NCBI RefSeq assembly: GCF_000019225.1
Contig: NC_010995.1
Location: 1,124,501-1,188,500 of the forward strand
Direction of reading: 5' to 3'
Origin: Cellvibrio japonicus Ueda107
GTDB taxonomy: Bacteria > Pseudomonadota > Gammaproteobacteria > Pseudomonadales > Cellvibrionaceae
DNA length: 64,000 nt
The notes beneath the pieces were generated by a model, which had not been told where the DNA came from, made no database searches, and saw only the letters and a list, made by a program, of their open reading frames with translations. Shown here one piece after another: positions 50,660-59,804 of the stretch; the stretch's first letter is position 1, and each line of letters opens with the position of its first letter. The position numbers and the translations under genes are program-made.

Positions 50660-53110
50660 ATGTCACCTATAAAAATAATTACCATCATCGCGACCGTGTT
50701 CTTTGTTGTAGCTTGTGGAGGTTCTGGTGGCAGTTCCGGTTCGGGGACTTCTTCTTCAGCACAGGTTATATCCTCTGTGTCTTCTGCAATAAATAGTAGT
50801 TCCAGCGTCACATCCTCGTCATCTTCTTCCGTAAGCAGTCTTTCCAGTGCGACTGTATCGAGCAGTTCGCTTTCGTCTATATCGTCCAGTAGCAGCCAGT
50901 TATCCAGTTCAAGTAGTGTGATCAGCTCATCCAGCGCCAGCAGTTCATCCAGTGACAGCTCTGCGCCGGTGCGGGTTGAATCGGGTTTGGCTACACGTGC
51001 TGCCAACAACAGCTGCCACGCGCCGGAGATACCGCCGTCTGCATTGGGCAATTACAGTTTTGAATGGGTGACTGTGCCCTCCGGAGTCAATGACCCGATT
51101 TATTTGGCCCAGGCACCCGGTGTGGATGATCGCTACTATGTGGTGGAAAGACCCGGACGTATTCGCAGTTTTGTATTGGGTGATGCAAATGCAAGCCTGG
51201 CGGTCGATTTTTCCAGCCAGGTTGTCACCACCGGTGAGGGTGGTGCCCTGGGATTGGCTTTCCATCCGGATTTTGCAGCCAATCGCTATGCCTATGTTTT
51301 TTTCACCGCCTCGCGCCAAACCTACAACATCAGCGATAGCAATGTGTCCATGGTGAGTGTTGTACGCCGCTATACCGTGTCTAGCGACGGCCTCAGTTTT
51401 ACCCAGCCGGTTGATATATTGGCTCCGTTGAATGCAAGTGATACACGCTTGAATCAACGCTGGACCAACCACAAGGGGGGATGGATTGGTTTTAGCCCTA
51501 TCGATGGCTATCTCTATATTGCGCTGGGCGATCGCGGGGAGGGGCCGGGTGGTGTTCCCCTCGCCAATAATTTTGCGCATATCGCACAGGATGTAACGTC
51601 ACTACACGGAAAAATATTGCGTATTGATGTCGACACAGGATCGCCCTATGGCATTCCGGCGGATAATCCCTTTGCCCATGGTGGCGGTGCGGCAGAAATT
51701 TTTGCCTGGGGTTTTCGCAATCCCTGGCGCTCCAGTTTTGATCGCCTGACCGGTGACCTCTGGGTGGGAGATGTCGGTGAAGGCGAGCGCGAAGAAATCA
51801 ATAAAGTGGTGCTGGGCGGCAATTATGGCTGGCCATTCCGCGAGGGCAATTATGACCGTTGCAATAATTGTGTTAATGGCCAGCAATCCCTGGCACCGGT
51901 TGTGGATTTGTCGCACAGCGATGGTTGGGTAGCGGTTATTGGTGGTTATGTATATCGCGGCGCCGCCATGCCGGAGTTACAGGGGCGCTATATTTTTGGT
52001 GATTTTATTCGCTCCGGTGTAACGACGATTTCCTACGATAATGACGGCGAACCTTTTGCCGAAGATCTGGTGCCTTCCGGCGGTTCGTCCCCCGGTTTTT
52101 CCGAAGACAATGCGGGCAATATCTGGCGCATCCATTCCTGGGGTGGCTTTGAACGCCTGGCGCGTACCAGTGCGCCTGCGGCGGATAATTTTCCTGAGCG
52201 CTTGAGTGAGACAGGGTGTTTCGAACCGCAGGATATACACACACCGGTGCCCGGTGTGGTTGCCTATGATATCAACAGCCCACTCTGGTCTGATGGTGCA
52301 GCCAAGGAGCGCTATTTCGCGTTGCCGAATGACACAGAGATCAGTATCCAGGAAAACCATGATTGGGCCTTTCCTATTGGCAGCGTGTTAATTAAAACCT
52401 TTTTATTGCAAGGCAGCCCGGTTGAAACGCGCTTATTGGTCAGGCACAGCAACGGCCAGTGGGCGGGGTATTCCTATGAGTGGAATGACGCGGGAACCGA
52501 TGCGGTTTTACTGGCATCGGGCAAAACCAAATGGGTAGCAGGACAATGGTGGCACTATCCCTCGCGCGCCCAATGTATGAATTGCCATACTGCACCCAAT
52601 GGCAACCCCGCTGCTGAGCGGGTACTGGGATTGGAAACCGCGCAAATCAATCGCGATTTTATTTACCCCGGCAACCTGATCGCCAATCAAATCCAAACCC
52701 TGGCGAGTGTTGGCTACTTCGCTGAAAATCCGGGCGCGCATGGGGAGCTGGTGCAAATGCCCAATCCGTTATCAACGGATGGTGATCCGGGTACGCGTGC
52801 ACGCGCCTATTTACACAGTAACTGCGCCAACTGCCATCAGCCCAACGGGCCGGGGCGCGGCGGTATGGATTTCCGCTATACAACGGATTGGCTGGCAGGA
52901 CATTATTGCAACCAGATTCCATCGTTTGGCAATTTGGGTATTGCTGATGCGCGTTTGTTAAAACCGGGGGTGGCAGGTGAATCGATTATCCCCTTGCGCA
53001 TGGCGCGCACCGATGCCCATCGTATGCCGCCCTTGGGGGTGAGTATTCCGGACGACCAGGGCATAGCGGTGGTTGAAGGATGGATTAATAGTTTGAGTGG
53101 TTGTTTATAG
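50660..53110 (+). CDS. PQQ-type sugar dehydrogenase / c-type cytochrome lipoprotein
   Basis: 816-residue lipoprotein. A short signal ends in lipobox VVAC (Cys17), followed by a poly-serine linker (about 20-105). Next is a glucose/sorbosone dehydrogenase-like beta-propeller (about 125-500: GEGGALGLAFHPDFA, LYIALGDRGEG, WGFRNPWRSSFDRLTGDLWVGDVGE, NYGWPFREG). A C-terminal region (about 520-816) has two haem c motifs, CMNCH at 639-643 and CANCH at 722-726. It would oxidise a sugar and pass electrons to its haems at the cell surface. Relatives in Cellvibrio are linked to feeding electrons to lytic polysaccharide monooxygenases; that role here is inferred from the chitinase neighbours. Confidence 0.85.
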   Translation: MSPIKIITIIATVFFVVACGGSGGSSGSGTSSSAQVISSVSSAINSSSSVTSSSSSSVSSLSSATVSSSSLSSISSSSSQLSSSSSVISSSSASSSSSDSSAPVRVESGLATRAANNSCHAPEIPPSALGNYSFEWVTVPSGVNDPIYLAQAPGVDDRYYVVERPGRIRSFVLGDANASLAVDFSSQVVTTGEGGALGLAFHPDFAANRYAYVFFTASRQTYNISDSNVSMVSVVRRYTVSSDGLSFTQPVDILAPLNASDTRLNQRWTNHKGGWIGFSPIDGYLYIALGDRGEGPGGVPLANNFAHIAQDVTSLHGKILRIDVDTGSPYGIPADNPFAHGGGAAEIFAWGFRNPWRSSFDRLTGDLWVGDVGEGEREEINKVVLGGNYGWPFREGNYDRCNNCVNGQQSLAPVVDLSHSDGWVAVIGGYVYRGAAMPELQGRYIFGDFIRSGVTTISYDNDGEPFAEDLVPSGGSSPGFSEDNAGNIWRIHSWGGFERLARTSAPAADNFPERLSETGCFEPQDIHTPVPGVVAYDINSPLWSDGAAKERYFALPNDTEISIQENHDWAFPIGSVLIKTFLLQGSPVETRLLVRHSNGQWAGYSYEWNDAGTDAVLLASGKTKWVAGQWWHYPSRAQCMNCHTAPNGNPAAERVLGLETAQINRDFIYPGNLIANQIQTLASVGYFAENPGAHGELVQMPNPLSTDGDPGTRARAYLHSNCANCHQPNGPGRGGMDFRYTTDWLAGHYCNQIPSFGNLGIADARLLKPGVAGESIIPLRMARTDAHRMPPLGVSIPDDQGIAVVEGWINSLSGCL

Positions 53111-53134
53111 TGTTTGCGGGTTTTGTGGCGGGAC

Positions 53135-53170
53135 AAAAAAATAACGGGCTTATGGACCCGTTATTTTTTT
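53135..53170. terminator. Bidirectional terminator
   Basis: AAAAAATAACGGG, 8-base loop, CCCGTTATTTTTTT. A-run and T-run flank the stem, and the genes on either side converge on it. Confidence 0.92.
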
Positions 53171-53197
53171 ATGGCGAATAGGTTTTTCCCTGTAGTG

Positions 53198-56100
53198 CTA
53201 GGCCGTTGGCGGGCGCCGTAAATCCAGCGTGTGCGGGTATTCGCCGGCGGCTTCCTCCGGTGGTGGTGCCATGGGTCGCGGCGGGTGTTTGTTTTCGAAA
53301 AAATCGCGCAGGATTTTTCCCGCGGGTGTTGGTGGCAACAAGCCGGGCGTGTGGTTGAAATCGAAGAACCGATTGCCGCGGCGCGATTCCGCCTCGTTGG
53401 CGTTGACCGGGAATCGCTCGTAGCTGCGTCCGCCGGGGTGACTCACATGATAGGTGCAACCACCGATACTTTTGCCCGTCCAGGTATCGATCAGGTCAAA
53501 TACCAAGGGCGCATGTATACCAATGGTGGGATGCAGTGCCGAGGGGGGCTGCCAGGCGCGATAGCGCACACCGGCGACAAACTCATTGAGCTTGCCGGTG
53601 GCGATGAGCGGTACCCGACGACCATTACAGGCGAGCAGGTAGCGTCCGGGGGTTAATCCGCTGACGCGCACCTGCAGGCGCTCCATCGACGAATCCACAT
53701 AGCGCGAAGTACCAAAGCTGCTGACCTCTTCTCCCAGCACATGCCAGGGCTCTATGGCCCAGCGCAATTCAATTTGAATATCGTCCAGTTGCACACGGCC
53801 GTAGTGGGGGAAACGGAATTCCTCAAAGGGCGCCAGCCATTCCAGTTGGAAGGGATAGCCATGCTCGTTGAGGTCGCGCACCACATCGCGCATGTCTTCC
53901 CACACAAAGTGGGGCAGCATGAACTTGTCGTGCAGCAATGTGCCCCAGCGTATCAGCGGCTTGCGGTAGGGCGCTTTCCAGAAGCGACTGATCAGGCAGC
54001 GCAACAGCAGGATTTGCACCAGCGACATGCGCGCGTGGGGCGGCATTTCAAAACCGCGGAATTCCAGGATGCCCTGGCGGCCACTGGCGCTACCGGCAGC
54101 GTAGAGCTTGTCGATACAGAATTCGGCGCGGTGGGTGTTGCCGGTCACATCGATGAGCAGGTTGCGCATCAATCGATCCACCAGCCAGGGCTGGTCAACA
54201 ATGCCATCGGGCATTTGCTGGAAGGCAATTTCCAGTTCATAGAGCATTTCATCGCGGCCTTCGTCTACCCGTGGCGATTGGCTGGTAGGGCCAATAAACA
54301 AGCCGGAGAACAGATAGGACAAGGCTGGATGGTGCTGCCAGTAGGTGACCAGGCTGCGCAGCAAATCGGGGCGACGCAGGAAGGGACTGTCGGCGGGTGC
54401 AGCACCGCCAAAGGTAACGTGGTTGCCTCCGCCGGTGCCGGAGTGGCGGCCATCGAGCATGAACTTTTCGGTGCCCAGGCGCGATTGGCGCGCGTCTTCG
54501 TAGAGCGCCAGGGTATTGTCCACCAGTTCGCGCCAGTGATTGACCGGGTGGATATTGACTTCGATCACACCCGGGTCGGGCGTGATCAGGAACTTTTTCA
54601 CCCGGTAGTCCCTGGGCGGCTCATAGCCTTCGATGACCACCGGCATATTCAATTCGGCAGCGGTATCTTCAATGGCTTCGACCAGCGCCAGGTAGTGTTC
54701 CAGGTAGGTGAGCGGCGGCATAAACAGGTGCAGGCGGCCATCGCGCGCCTCAAAGCACAGGGCGGTACGGATCACATAGCCGGCTTCTATGTAGTGGTTG
54801 TAGCCCTGGTTAGCCTTTGGCGATACCGTTTTTTTGGCGTTGGGAGCAACCTGCGGGCTGGTTGTCTGGGCCGGTTTGGCGCTGTAGGCCGTGTGCTGGT
54901 TGACATCATGGCCATGGGTTAGCCGGTTGAAGATAGTGCCGCTGGCAGGCAGGGGCTCCTGTTCGGCCAGGGGGTCCACTTCCGGCAGGTAGCGCTCGTA
55001 ATCATGCTCGGGAAAACTGAGTGAACCCAGCGGCAGGCGCAGGCCCAGGGGCGAGTCGCCGGGAATCAACAACAGCTCCTCGCTGCGCAGTTGCCAGCGC
55101 CCGGTCAGCCAATTGTGGTGCAGGTAGTTCCACTCGATGGGCAGCACAAAACCTGAGGGTGTGTTGAGCCCGCGGGTGAGCAGCCTGGCCAGGCGGCGAC
55201 GCTCCAGGTCATCCTTTAGATCGGCGGTACGCGGATTGACCTCGGGGGGCAGGCGCTGCTCGGTCATCAGGTAATAAACCGGGTCCTCGTAGGCAAAAAC
55301 CAGGTGCTTGGGGTTGACCAGAATCCTGTCGCACAAGCGCTGGGCAAATTGCAGGGCGTGTTCGTGGGTATGGTCATAGTCTTTATCGACCCGTGCCAGC
55401 AGTTTGGGGTTGCGCCACAGGGGCTGGCCATCGGTGCGCCAGAAACAGCCCAGGGCCCAGCGCGGCACTTCCTCGCCTGGGTACCACTTGCCCTGGCCAT
55501 AGTGGAGCAGGCCATTGGGGGCAAAGGTGTTGCGCATGCGCAGCAGCAGGTCTTTGGCCAGGCGCAGCTTGTCAGCGCCCAGTGCGCCGGTGTTCCACTG
55601 CTCGGATTCCATGTCATCAATGGACACAAAGGTGGGTTCGCCACCGGTGGTCAGGCGTACATCCTGCTCCCACAGCGCCTTGTCCACCGCATCGCCCAGG
55701 GCGTTAATGGTAGCCCACTGTTCTTCGGTGTAAGGCTTGGTGACGCGCGGATCTTCCAATACGCGGATCACTTCATTGCTATAGCTGAAGCTCACCTCAC
55801 ACTTGCTGGTTGCGCCGGTAATGGGGGCGGCGGAGATGGGGTCGGGGGTACAGGCGAGCGGGATATGGCCTTCGGTGGCCAGCAGCCCGGAGGTGGGGTC
55901 GAGGCCGATCCAGCCTGCGCCCGGCACATAGATCTCGGTCCAGGCATGCAGGTCGGTAAAGTCGGCCTCGGGCCCGCTGGGGCCATCCAGGGCTTTGATA
56001 TCAGCGGTGAGCTGCACCAGGTAGCCCGAGGCAAAGCGGGCGGCATAGCCCAGGTGGCGGAACACCTGCACCAGCAGCCAGGCGGTATCGCGGCAGGAAC

Positions 56101-56659
56101 CTTTGGCCAGGCCCAGGGTTTCCTCACAGGTTTGCACACCCGGCTCCAGGCGTATGCCATAGGCAATGCGCTGTTGCAGTTGCTGGTTAACCTGCACCAT
56201 AAAGTCATTGATATGCCAGGGTTGATCACTGAGTTGGCGATGGCGTATGTCGGCGCGGATGTTATCCACCAGTTGGCGCAGCAGCGGGCCGCTTTCGGTC
56301 ACTTCCAGGTAGGGGATCAGCTCGCGCTTAAGCTGGGTGTCATAGTCAAAGGGCACATGCTCGGCATAGTCTTCCACAAAAAAGTCGAAGGGATTGATCG
56401 TGGTCATCTCGGCGATGACTTCTACCTCGATACTCAGTTTTTGCGTCTGCTCAGGGAATACCAGGCGCGCCTGGAAATTGCCGAACGGGTCTTGCTGCCA
56501 GTTGATGAAGTGTTGCCTGGGCTCGATGTTAAGCGAGTAACTGTGGATTTTGGTGCGCGAATGCGGCGCAGGCCTCAGGCGCAACACATGGGGGAAAAGG
56601 GTGGTCAGGCGATCGAATTCATAGTGGGTCTTATGGTGAATGGCAACGCGGATAGCCAT
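53198..56659 (-). CDS. Large transglutaminase / DUF2126 protein
   Basis: 1,153-residue cytoplasmic protein. The N-terminal 290 residues are a beta domain plus a transglutaminase-like domain with Cys189 (GSCRDTAW), His in DLHAWTEIYV and Asp in GLDPTSG. The remaining 850 residues are DUF2126, with conserved stretches such as TTGGEPTFVSIDDM, RWALGCFWRTDGQPLWRNP, MLDGRHSGTGGGNHVTFGG, GPTSQSPRVDEGRDEMLYELE and LEFRGFEMPPHARMS, which suggest a second, glutamine-synthetase- or ATP-grasp-like active site. It usually accompanies ATP-grasp/alpha-E/Anbu genes. A T-rich bidirectional terminator follows it. Confidence 0.92.
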   Translation of the reverse strand: MAIRVAIHHKTHYEFDRLTTLFPHVLRLRPAPHSRTKIHSYSLNIEPRQHFINWQQDPFGNFQARLVFPEQTQKLSIEVEVIAEMTTINPFDFFVEDYAEHVPFDYDTQLKRELIPYLEVTESGPLLRQLVDNIRADIRHRQLSDQPWHINDFMVQVNQQLQQRIAYGIRLEPGVQTCEETLGLAKGSCRDTAWLLVQVFRHLGYAARFASGYLVQLTADIKALDGPSGPEADFTDLHAWTEIYVPGAGWIGLDPTSGLLATEGHIPLACTPDPISAAPITGATSKCEVSFSYSNEVIRVLEDPRVTKPYTEEQWATINALGDAVDKALWEQDVRLTTGGEPTFVSIDDMESEQWNTGALGADKLRLAKDLLLRMRNTFAPNGLLHYGQGKWYPGEEVPRWALGCFWRTDGQPLWRNPKLLARVDKDYDHTHEHALQFAQRLCDRILVNPKHLVFAYEDPVYYLMTEQRLPPEVNPRTADLKDDLERRRLARLLTRGLNTPSGFVLPIEWNYLHHNWLTGRWQLRSEELLLIPGDSPLGLRLPLGSLSFPEHDYERYLPEVDPLAEQEPLPASGTIFNRLTHGHDVNQHTAYSAKPAQTTSPQVAPNAKKTVSPKANQGYNHYIEAGYVIRTALCFEARDGRLHLFMPPLTYLEHYLALVEAIEDTAAELNMPVVIEGYEPPRDYRVKKFLITPDPGVIEVNIHPVNHWRELVDNTLALYEDARQSRLGTEKFMLDGRHSGTGGGNHVTFGGAAPADSPFLRRPDLLRSLVTYWQHHPALSYLFSGLFIGPTSQSPRVDEGRDEMLYELEIAFQQMPDGIVDQPWLVDRLMRNLLIDVTGNTHRAEFCIDKLYAAGSASGRQGILEFRGFEMPPHARMSLVQILLLRCLISRFWKAPYRKPLIRWGTLLHDKFMLPHFVWEDMRDVVRDLNEHGYPFQLEWLAPFEEFRFPHYGRVQLDDIQIELRWAIEPWHVLGEEVSSFGTSRYVDSSMERLQVRVSGLTPGRYLLACNGRRVPLIATGKLNEFVAGVRYRAWQPPSALHPTIGIHAPLVFDLIDTWTGKSIGGCTYHVSHPGGRSYERFPVNANEAESRRGNRFFDFNHTPGLLPPTPAGKILRDFFENKHPPRPMAPPPEEAAGEYPHTLDLRRPPTA

Positions 56660-56967
56660 GGGTCTTTGCCTTCCTGCAGCGGGTGGAGGTGTGTTTCATA
56701 CTGGTGCATGTGAGTATGCGCCTGTTTTCAAACGGGGCAATCGATTATGGCAAATATCTGCACGGTTACTGTGACAGCCTGTGTTTTCCCTGTCGGATGC
56801 CTGTTGAATACCCAGGAGGTGCAGCAATAAGTGCACCAGTCTGCACCCTGTCCGGGTTTTGGATGAACCCGGTTGTTGTTGGAGCGTCAAACAGCATTTA
56901 CGGCAATGGCTGCCAGTTTATACTCCGCACTCTTTCCCTCTTCTCACTGACAGGATGGCAAAACTCC
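56660..56967. promoter_or_regulatory. Divergent gap with a terminator-like hairpin
   Basis: 308 bases between the DUF2126 and AI-2E genes. CCGGGTT, a 7-base loop and AACCCGG at 56852-56872, followed by TTGTTGTT, could be a leader attenuator. TATACT near 56927 could be a -10 for the AI-2E gene. In-frame codons upstream to 56683 are not thought to be translated. Confidence 0.4.
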
Positions 56968-58068
56968 ATGCTGAAGATATTCCAACAGTGGCTTGATCGC
57001 TATTTTTCCAACGAAGAAGCACTGCTGTTATTACTGTTATTGGCGGCAGCACTATTGGCCATACTCACGATGGGGCAGGTGTTGGCTCCTATGATGGCGG
57101 CAATGGTGATTGCGTTTTTGATGCAGGGTATGGTGACCCGCTTGCGCCAGTGGGGCATGGGGCACAACCTCGCCGTTACCATTGCCTTTGTGGTGTTACT
57201 GGTATCCCTGGGGGCCTTGCTGCTGTTCATCATGCCCATTATGTGGAATCAGCTGGTGCGTTTTTTTAACGAATTACCGCGGATGGTGATTGAGGGGCAG
57301 GAGTTGCTGATGGGATTGCCGGAGCGCTATCCGCAATTTCTCAGTGAGCGGCAATTGGAGCAGTTGTTTGCATCGATGACTGCCGAAATCAGCGGTATGG
57401 GCCAACGGGTGCTGAGCTTTTCGGTAACCAATATTCCCATGCTGATCGGTTTGATGATTTACCTGATTCTGGTGCCGATCCTGGTGTTTTTCTTTCTCAA
57501 GGACAGCAGCCTGATCATGGCCTGGTGTGCCAGGTTCCTGCCCCACCATCGCCCGGTCATGGCTAAGGTCTGGCAGGAAATGAACCAGCAATTTGCCAAT
57601 TATGTGCGCGGCAAGGTGATTGAGATTGTCATTGTCGGTGCGGTTTCCTACGTCGCGTTCATTTGCCTGGGGCTTAACTATGCCGCCCTGTTGGCGATTG
57701 CTGTGGGGTTATCGGTTGTTATCCCGTTTATCGGCGCGGCTGTGGTCACACTTCCGGTTGCCCTGGTCGCTTACTTTCAGTGGGGTTGGTCGGCACCGTT
57801 TATTTATCTGATGCTGGCGTACACCATAATCCAGGTGCTGGATGGCAATGTGCTGGTGCCCCTGTTGTTTTCCGAGGCTGTTAACTTGCACCCGGTCGCC
57901 ATCATTCTCGCGGTATTGGTATTTGGCGGCTTATGGGGGTTTTGGGGCGTGTTTTTTGCTATTCCACTGGCGACGCTGGTAAAGGCCATTCTCTATGCCT
58001 GGCCCATTGCGGTACAGGAAGCCTCTCTGGTCCAGGAGCGGGAAAAAACCTGTGAGGCAGCAGAATGA
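56968..58068 (+). CDS. AI-2E family transporter (permease)
   Basis: 366-residue inner-membrane protein of the AI-2 exporter/YhhT-PerM family with about seven helices. Family stretches are the N-terminal pair LAAALLAILTMGQVLAPMMAAMVIAFLMQ, the cytoplasmic region FFNELPRMVIEGQELL and the re-entrant part IGLMIYLILVPILVFFFLKD, ending with LVFGGLWGFWGVFFAIPLATL. The transported solute is not known. The start at 56968 gives the usual N-terminus (MLKIFQQWLDRYF). It is convergent with the Anbu gene. Confidence 0.88.
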   Translation: MLKIFQQWLDRYFSNEEALLLLLLLAAALLAILTMGQVLAPMMAAMVIAFLMQGMVTRLRQWGMGHNLAVTIAFVVLLVSLGALLLFIMPIMWNQLVRFFNELPRMVIEGQELLMGLPERYPQFLSERQLEQLFASMTAEISGMGQRVLSFSVTNIPMLIGLMIYLILVPILVFFFLKDSSLIMAWCARFLPHHRPVMAKVWQEMNQQFANYVRGKVIEIVIVGAVSYVAFICLGLNYAALLAIAVGLSVVIPFIGAAVVTLPVALVAYFQWGWSAPFIYLMLAYTIIQVLDGNVLVPLLFSEAVNLHPVAIILAVLVFGGLWGFWGVFFAIPLATLVKAILYAWPIAVQEASLVQEREKTCEAAE

Positions 58069-58088
58069 ATTCTGCTGCCAGCGATGGA

Positions 58089-58823
58089 TTACCCCTCCTG
58101 GGGCGGGATATAACCAACGGGAGGCAACTGCAAAAAAGCCTCCACAATTAATTTGTCCCAGGATTTAGTCAGGGAGCGCAGGTACTCGTTATCGGCATCA
58201 AAGACACTGTGCTGCATAAAGAAGCTGTCAGTGGCACAGGTCATCAGCTCAATCGGCGGGCCAACCGTCAGGTTGGAGCGCATGGTGGAGTCCATGGAGA
58301 CCAGGGCGCAGAGGGAGGCGGTATCCAGCCCGGTTTCAGGTTTGAGGATACGATCCAGGATAGGCTTGCCGTACTTGCTCTCGCCAATCTGCAAATAGGG
58401 GGTGTGGGCCGAGGTGGTGATGTGGTTGCCCTGCGGATAGATCAACACAATGCCAGGCGTTTCCTGGTCGATTTGCCCTCCCAGCAGGAAGCTGGCTTCA
58501 AAGCTGACATTGGTGTTGTTATTGGCGTGCTTTTCCTGGATGGCAACGCTGATCTCACCGACATAGTCTGCGGCTTCATTAAGGTTCTCCACCGAGGCCA
58601 GGTTGGGGGTGGCCCCGTCCTTGATATCTTTGCGCAGGCGCGCAATCACCGCCTGGGTCGTAGCCAGGTTTCCCGCTGACGTGATGATTAACTGACGGCT
58701 GTTATTGATATTAAAGTGATACATCTTGCTGTAGGTGCTTACCTGGTCTACGCCCGCATTGGTACGGGAGTCGGAACAGAACACCAAACCGGCATCCACT
58801 TTGATGGCTACACAATAGGTCAT
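58089..58823 (-). CDS. Anbu proteasome-like peptidase
   Basis: 244-residue N-terminal nucleophile hydrolase related to HslV and the 20S proteasome beta subunit. After removal of Met1 the protein starts with Thr2 (MTYCVAIKVDAGLVFCSDSR); Asp18 and Lys33 occupy the places of the other catalytic residues. DNA context agrees: this family is found with ATP-grasp, alpha-E and transglutaminase genes, several of which lie within 22 kb. It forms ring- or helix-like oligomers in studied cases; substrates are unknown. It is convergent with the AI-2E gene and has no partner gene directly attached. Confidence 0.94.
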   Translation of the reverse strand: MTYCVAIKVDAGLVFCSDSRTNAGVDQVSTYSKMYHFNINNSRQLIITSAGNLATTQAVIARLRKDIKDGATPNLASVENLNEAADYVGEISVAIQEKHANNNTNVSFEASFLLGGQIDQETPGIVLIYPQGNHITTSAHTPYLQIGESKYGKPILDRILKPETGLDTASLCALVSMDSTMRSNLTVGPPIELMTCATDSFFMQHSVFDADNEYLRSLTKSWDKLIVEAFLQLPPVGYIPPQEG

Positions 58824-58913
58824 GAACGGGATCTACCAGGGCAAAAAGGGCGACTAGGTTAAAAGTAGGTCGTAGTAGCGTCAAGGTAAAAAGCAGGCTT
58901 GCGGCACAAAATG

Positions 58914-58936
58914 AAAAGCCCCTGATAGGGGCTTTT
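58914..58936. terminator. Bidirectional terminator between the Anbu and MscS genes
   Basis: AAAAGCCCC, loop TGATA, GGGGCTTTT. A good stem with both A-run and T-run, right after the stop of the mechanosensitive channel gene. Confidence 0.88.
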
Positions 58937-58956
58937 ACGCTGGGGACTGGGGGGAT

Positions 58957-59778
58957 TTATTGATCCAGGCGATTGAGGTGCACATCCATCTGCGGGAAGG
59001 GGATGCTGATGCCATTGTCGTCAAATGCCTGCTTGATGGCTTCCGTCAAGGCGAAGCGGACCGGCCAGAAGTCCCCGGCCTTTACCCAGGGGCGCACGTA
59101 AAAGTTGACACTGCTTGCTCCCAGCTCACCAACGGCGATCAGCGGTTCCGGCTCTTTGAGGATACGTTCATCGGCAGCGATAATGTCTGCGATGATGTTG
59201 CGTGCCTTTTTCATATCATCGCCATAGCCAATGCTAAACACCATGTCGATCCGGCGGGTACCCAGGGAGGAATAGTTAATGATATTGCCGCTGTAGATCG
59301 CACCGTTGGGGATAATCACCTGCTTGTTGTCCCCGGTGTGCATGGTGGTGGAGAAGATGCCAATTTTGTCGATATTGCCGGATGTGCCGGCGGCCTCGAC
59401 AAAATCACCGGCTTTGAAGGGGCGGAAAATCAGCAGCATAAAACCGGCGGCAAAGTTTTGCAGGGAGCCCTGTAGCGCCAGGCCAATGGCCAGGCCGGCA
59501 GCGCCCAATACGGCAATCACCGAATTGGTATTGACGCCCAACTGGTCCAGTGCGGCAACGATGACAAACACCATCAACAGCGCATTTATCAGCGAGCGGA
59601 TGAATTCGATCAGGATCTTGTCGAGCCTGGTGCGGCTCAGCACCTTGCTCACCAGGCGAGCAACCATCTTGGCGATAAACTGCCCGATAAAAAAGATCAG
59701 CAGCGCAAAAAAGACTTTAATTCCCCATGGCACCACGTACAGCTCATACATCTTCAGTAGACTTTCGTCATCGAACAT
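58957..59778 (-). CDS. mscS: Small-conductance mechanosensitive channel (MscS)
   Basis: 273-residue channel that opens under membrane tension to release solutes in hypo-osmotic shock. Three N-terminal helices end in the glycine/alanine-rich pore helix (VIAVLGAAGLAIGLALQGSLQNFAAGFMLL, about residues 88-117), followed by the beta domain (FRPFKAGDFVEAAGTSGNIDKIGIFSTTM) and the C-terminal alpha/beta domain. Full length, undamaged. Start MFDDES follows a GGAGCAG site. Confidence 0.93.
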   Translation of the reverse strand: MFDDESLLKMYELYVVPWGIKVFFALLIFFIGQFIAKMVARLVSKVLSRTRLDKILIEFIRSLINALLMVFVIVAALDQLGVNTNSVIAVLGAAGLAIGLALQGSLQNFAAGFMLLIFRPFKAGDFVEAAGTSGNIDKIGIFSTTMHTGDNKQVIIPNGAIYSGNIINYSSLGTRRIDMVFSIGYGDDMKKARNIIADIIAADERILKEPEPLIAVGELGASSVNFYVRPWVKAGDFWPVRFALTEAIKQAFDDNGISIPFPQMDVHLNRLDQ

Positions 59779-59804
59779 AAACTGCTCCTTGAATCGGGGG
59801 GATG

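Noticed and set aside
53231..56713. Long plus-strand open frames opposite the DUF2126 gene
   Set aside because: They are antisense shadows. The minus-strand frame has clear domains and catalytic residues, while the plus frames have low-complexity composition and no ribosome sites.
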